From: Russula earlei | Lineage: Eukaryota; Basidiomycota; Agaricomycetes; Russulales; Russulaceae | Direction: 5' to 3' | Assembly (NCBI GenBank): GCA_025769875.1 | Contig: JAGFNK010000078.1 | Coordinates: 62,001-126,000 of the forward strand | Length of the DNA stretch: 64,000 nucleotides | Shown: piece after piece, positions 61,118 through 64,000 of the stretch | Position numbering within the stretch: the stretch's first letter is position 1 | Layout of the letters: every line of letters begins with the position of its first letter | The notes under the pieces: model-generated | Databases searched by the model: none | What the model was told of the DNA's origin: nothing | What the model saw: only the letters and a program-made list of their open reading frames with translations | Program-made: the position numbers and the translations under genes

Positions 61118-64000
61118 ATGAGTCCGCAGAATATCGTCCCTTTGTCGGGGTTGAACAATATCAGTGGGAGCGGCCTTCTCATTGGTTCGTTCACTTACGG
61201 ACCGGTCAGGGGTGGCGACAAATTAAATTGAATTGACAGCAAATTCACTTATCCGCACTGCGAAGAACGTCAAGATATATCGAGTTAGTTATTATTACTT
61301 TACCACCGAATTCCCCTCAATTCAAACCTCTCGGAACAGTCGCAATGTGAACATCTCAGCAGACAATGTCTGGACCTCGCTTCTGCCCTTCACGACCACT
61401 CACCCGGACTCGAGGGCACGGGCGCGCAGCAGGCCGTGGATGAAGTGGAACGGTGAGGCGTTCACGTCGTCACCTGTATGATCGCTCATGCCGATCTCTA
61501 CTAGCGTGTTGACTCGCATCCTCGGCAGGGTGCGCAAATGGGAGGAGCTAGGCAAGATGCGGTCGTTTGTAAAACAAACGGAAATCAGACTGGGACTCGA
61601 AGAGTCCTATCGGGAGCTCCGCACATGCTCAATGCGATTCAATGTGCGTCCCCCCCCTCTCCTTGCTTCGCTCACACGCCTCAACCTCGCCGTGCCCCGT
61701 TTTCTCTCTCAGATCGCTTTGCATTTGAACGCAAACACTCGAGGCCGAGAGCTCGAAGAGATTCGGAAGCGTGACCACGATGAACTCGTCGAGATCATGA
61801 CGAAGGCCCTTCGCGACAGCAACCTCCTCAAGATGGAGCTCGCTACCAGCACCCCCGAAGTTGCGCTCAACTTCGTGGAAGCCATGGAGCAGGCGCGTCC
61901 ATGAATGCCCATCGCGTCGCTCCTCCTCATATCACATATCTACAGGGATTGAAGGAAGCGGACGTGGGGGAGATGCAAGGGAGACAGCTCCAGGAAGACC
62001 TTGGGGAGCTACAAAGTTGGGTAGAGGGACTACCCGCCATGGTCGATCGTCCGTAGTTCCCCTCCCTACCCTGCATTGAACGCCGTATCTAAACTTTGTT
62101 GCCATTTGTCAGTCAGTGGGAAAGTCTCCCGGACAAGCGATCGTGCCATCGCGACGGGAGGTTCGCAGGATATCTACACTGGCGAAATGACTGGCACAGA
62201 GGTAAGAGGCCCGAATCTCTCCCGTTCTTCGCTAAAATCCTGTCTACTAAGGTCGCACTTGCTTACCCACGGAACCAAAGCCGTGAGGCACAAGAGGTGA
62301 GATGACGTCTTCGACCAGCGATCGATGGCTCTGACTCCCCTATCCAGCGGTTTAGAAGACAAGTGGAAATATGGAGAACGCTGCGACACCCAAATGTTCT
62401 ACAACTGCTCGGTATAGCGTACATCGGTGATTTTGTGTATTCGGTATGTCTTCACCATACCTCCGGGCTCGATTAATTCGTTCTGTCCAGGTCAGCCCCT
62501 TCATGGAGTTCGGTCATATCAAAGGATACCTCAAGGACCATCCCGAAGCAAATCGGGTCATGCTTCTGAGCGAGATAGCTTCTGGTGCGTCTTCTACGGT
62601 GTATACAACTCACTGTGCGCTAAAAGTTCGTTAGCTTCCGAATATCTGCATATCAACGGGATTATCCACGGAGATTTACAAGGGGTAAGCCGCTTTGCAT
62701 AGAGTTCACTTCGGAAGGATTAGCTTACCGCCTATGGTAGTCGAACGTCCTGATTTCAGGACATGGTCACGCCTGCCTTTGTGATTTTGGTTCCGCCCGA
62801 ATCGAACAGGTATAATAAGAGCTCACATCTCGTCTCGTGTTCTAACGATCGAACGTGTCAGGTTCCCGTCACGAAGAGTACCTCCTATGGGTCACTAAGA
62901 TGGCTCGCTCCAGAGCTCGTGACTGATAGCAGCTGCGTTCCGACGACAAGGGCCACAGACGTGTGGTCTTTTGGGATGCTGTCTCTTGAAATCTTCACCG
63001 ACAACGTCCCATTCAGTCATATATCAAATGAAGCATTCGTCCCCCTTGCCATCCGAGATGGACCACTTCCCACACGCCCAGAACAGAACATTACCCTGAA
63101 GGGACTCAGTGATGCGATGTGGGATCTCCTGAACCGATGTTGGCAACGCGATCCCGGATCTCGTCCCTCCATGCCAGAAATACGTGAAGTCATTCAGCAA
63201 ATACATCCGTCGCGTTCATGTACGTGATGAACTCAGTTACACCAGCTAATCCTAACACCTCGACAGCTCTTCGGTCAGCCACTGGCAGAACTCTATCTTC
63301 GGGTACTTCACCAATATACCGGCACGGCAACTCGTTTTCCAGCGTCACTAGTGTTCCGACCGGTACACGTCCCTCTGCACTCACTTTATCAAGGCCCCCT
63401 GGATCTGCAGGCTTGTCCCCTCCTACGAACACACTGTCTGTACCCAAGCCCTTGATACCCGACGAAGTTGAGCCACAGAGAGGACTCCCAGCTTCCTTCC
63501 CCGCACGCAAATCCCCTATCTTGAACATTCCTTTGAGTTCTTCCCCACCCTCGCAACAGGGATTGACGTCGAGCCCTCGGTCGGTGCCAGGAAAGCCGTT
63601 GCCATCTCCAGCGCGGCCATCACCTCTGTCCTCCAACTTTCAGGTTCCACTCCCGTCTACCACCCCTGAGTCGTACCTAAGTGCATTCCCACCACCGACA
63701 ACAACTGATCACAATTGGTCATTACGGCCTCCAATCTATCTACCGGAGTCCACCACGAGTTCTGTCCCTGAGTTATCCCTGCTCCTACAGCCAGTCCACC
63801 CCGCCTCGGCATTGACATCACAGAGCGAATACGAGATCAGCCGGACTGGATCGACAACTACTGGATCGGTCCGTAGTTCTGAGAGAAACCTGTCAGTCGG
63901 TAGCCCTGCTGGGTTGCTAGACGCCGCTGTTCGAGATGTTGAGCGCGTCCTCCGCAGAACCGCGGATGGCACTGTAGAAGCCGGGACTTTGGAGGGCTTG
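61118..64000 (+). CDS. MLKL-like N-domain / kinase-like / RasGEF protein (copy B, cut by window edge)
   Basis: Fourteen exons within the window encode the first 727 residues: 61118-61184, 61240-61283, 61340-61452, 61505-61643, 61713-61892, 61946-62048, 62113-62201, 62252-62296, 62348-62443, 62491-62584, 62635-62684, 62741-62809, 62862-63219 and 63267 to the edge. The N-domain (~1-180) is clearer than in copy A: TAKNVKIYRSQCEHLSRQC, LASALHDHSPGLEG, MRSFVKQTEIRLGLEESY. The kinase-like domain (~216-480) keeps HGDLQGSNVLI and CDFGSA but has VALAYPR where VAVKCLR is usual, so the ATP-anchoring Lys is missing. WLAPELV and DVWSFGMLSLEIFTD are well preserved. A Ser/Pro linker follows. The last residues (TADGTVEAGTLEGL) start RasGEF_N, so the RasGEF part should lie beyond the edge. 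Confidence 0.85.

Overview
The window reads as nuclear DNA of a filamentous basidiomycete, most likely an agaricomycete. Genes are dense, on both strands, and broken by many short introns of roughly 45-100 nt, several with clear TACTAAC- or CTAAC-like branch points. The gene content is fungal: a SEA/GATOR2 subunit, Sip5, an Ssb-type Hsp70, a Jsn1-type PUF protein, anthranilate synthase, a diaphanous formin, an F-box protein of the mushroom type, a TPR-CHAT protein and kinase-like proteins with the HGDL loop common in agaricomycetes. A Rhizoctonia/Ceratobasidium-like source would fit, but that is inference. All exon structures below were assembled by hand from reading-frame continuity, GT/GC...AG signals and recall of the families; no search was run.

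Layout. 1.2-4.4 kb: TPR-CHAT protein (+). 5.4-9.4 kb: WDR24/Rtc1 of the TORC1-regulating SEA/GATOR2 complex (-), divergent from Sip5 (+, 9.5-11.3 kb). 11.5-15.0 kb: SERCA-type Ca2+-ATPase (+), convergent with Shq1 (-). Shq1 diverges from anthranilate synthase I (+, 17.0-18.7 kb), which converges on mitochondrial ribosomal protein uS2m (-). uS2m diverges from Ssb Hsp70 (+, 19.8-22.1 kb). 23.1-27.3 kb: RRM-PUF protein (+). 27.7-28.5 kb: small unknown protein (+). 28.7-30.9 kb: RCC1-repeat mitochondrial protein like Fmp25 (+). 31.1-32.7 kb: low-complexity protein (+). 33.1-34.3 kb: secreted double-psi beta-barrel protein (-). 34.3-38.5 kb: gene-poor. 38.5-39.1 kb: doubtful membrane protein (-). 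39.6-41.3 kb: F-box protein (-), divergent from the formin (+, 41.5-47.1 kb). 47.1-49.4 kb: gene-poor with a tandem repeat. 49.4-50.1 kb: small C2H2 protein (+). 50.8-51.9 kb: decayed REV1 relic. 52.0-54.9 kb: RBM5/10-like splicing factor (-), divergent from complex I subunit NDUFB4/B15 (+), whose stop codon lies 1 bp from that of the convergent COQ7 gene (-).

The most unusual locus is 56.4-64.0 kb. Two tandem paralogues encode an N-terminal helical domain resembling the MLKL/HeLo-like four-helix bundle, then a kinase-like domain lacking the usual beta-3 lysine, then (complete in the first copy, cut by the window edge in the second) a RasGEF_N plus RasGEF module. This joins a domain type known from cell-death executors to Ras activation. 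The TPR-CHAT protein at the other end has a caspase-like His/Cys pair, but it is 52 kb away and is not evidence of a cluster.

Other notable points: six introns appear to use GC-AG boundaries, and four otherwise well conserved genes (trpE, ssb, FMP25-like, formin) each carry a single-base frame break. The frame breaks may be residual sequence errors.
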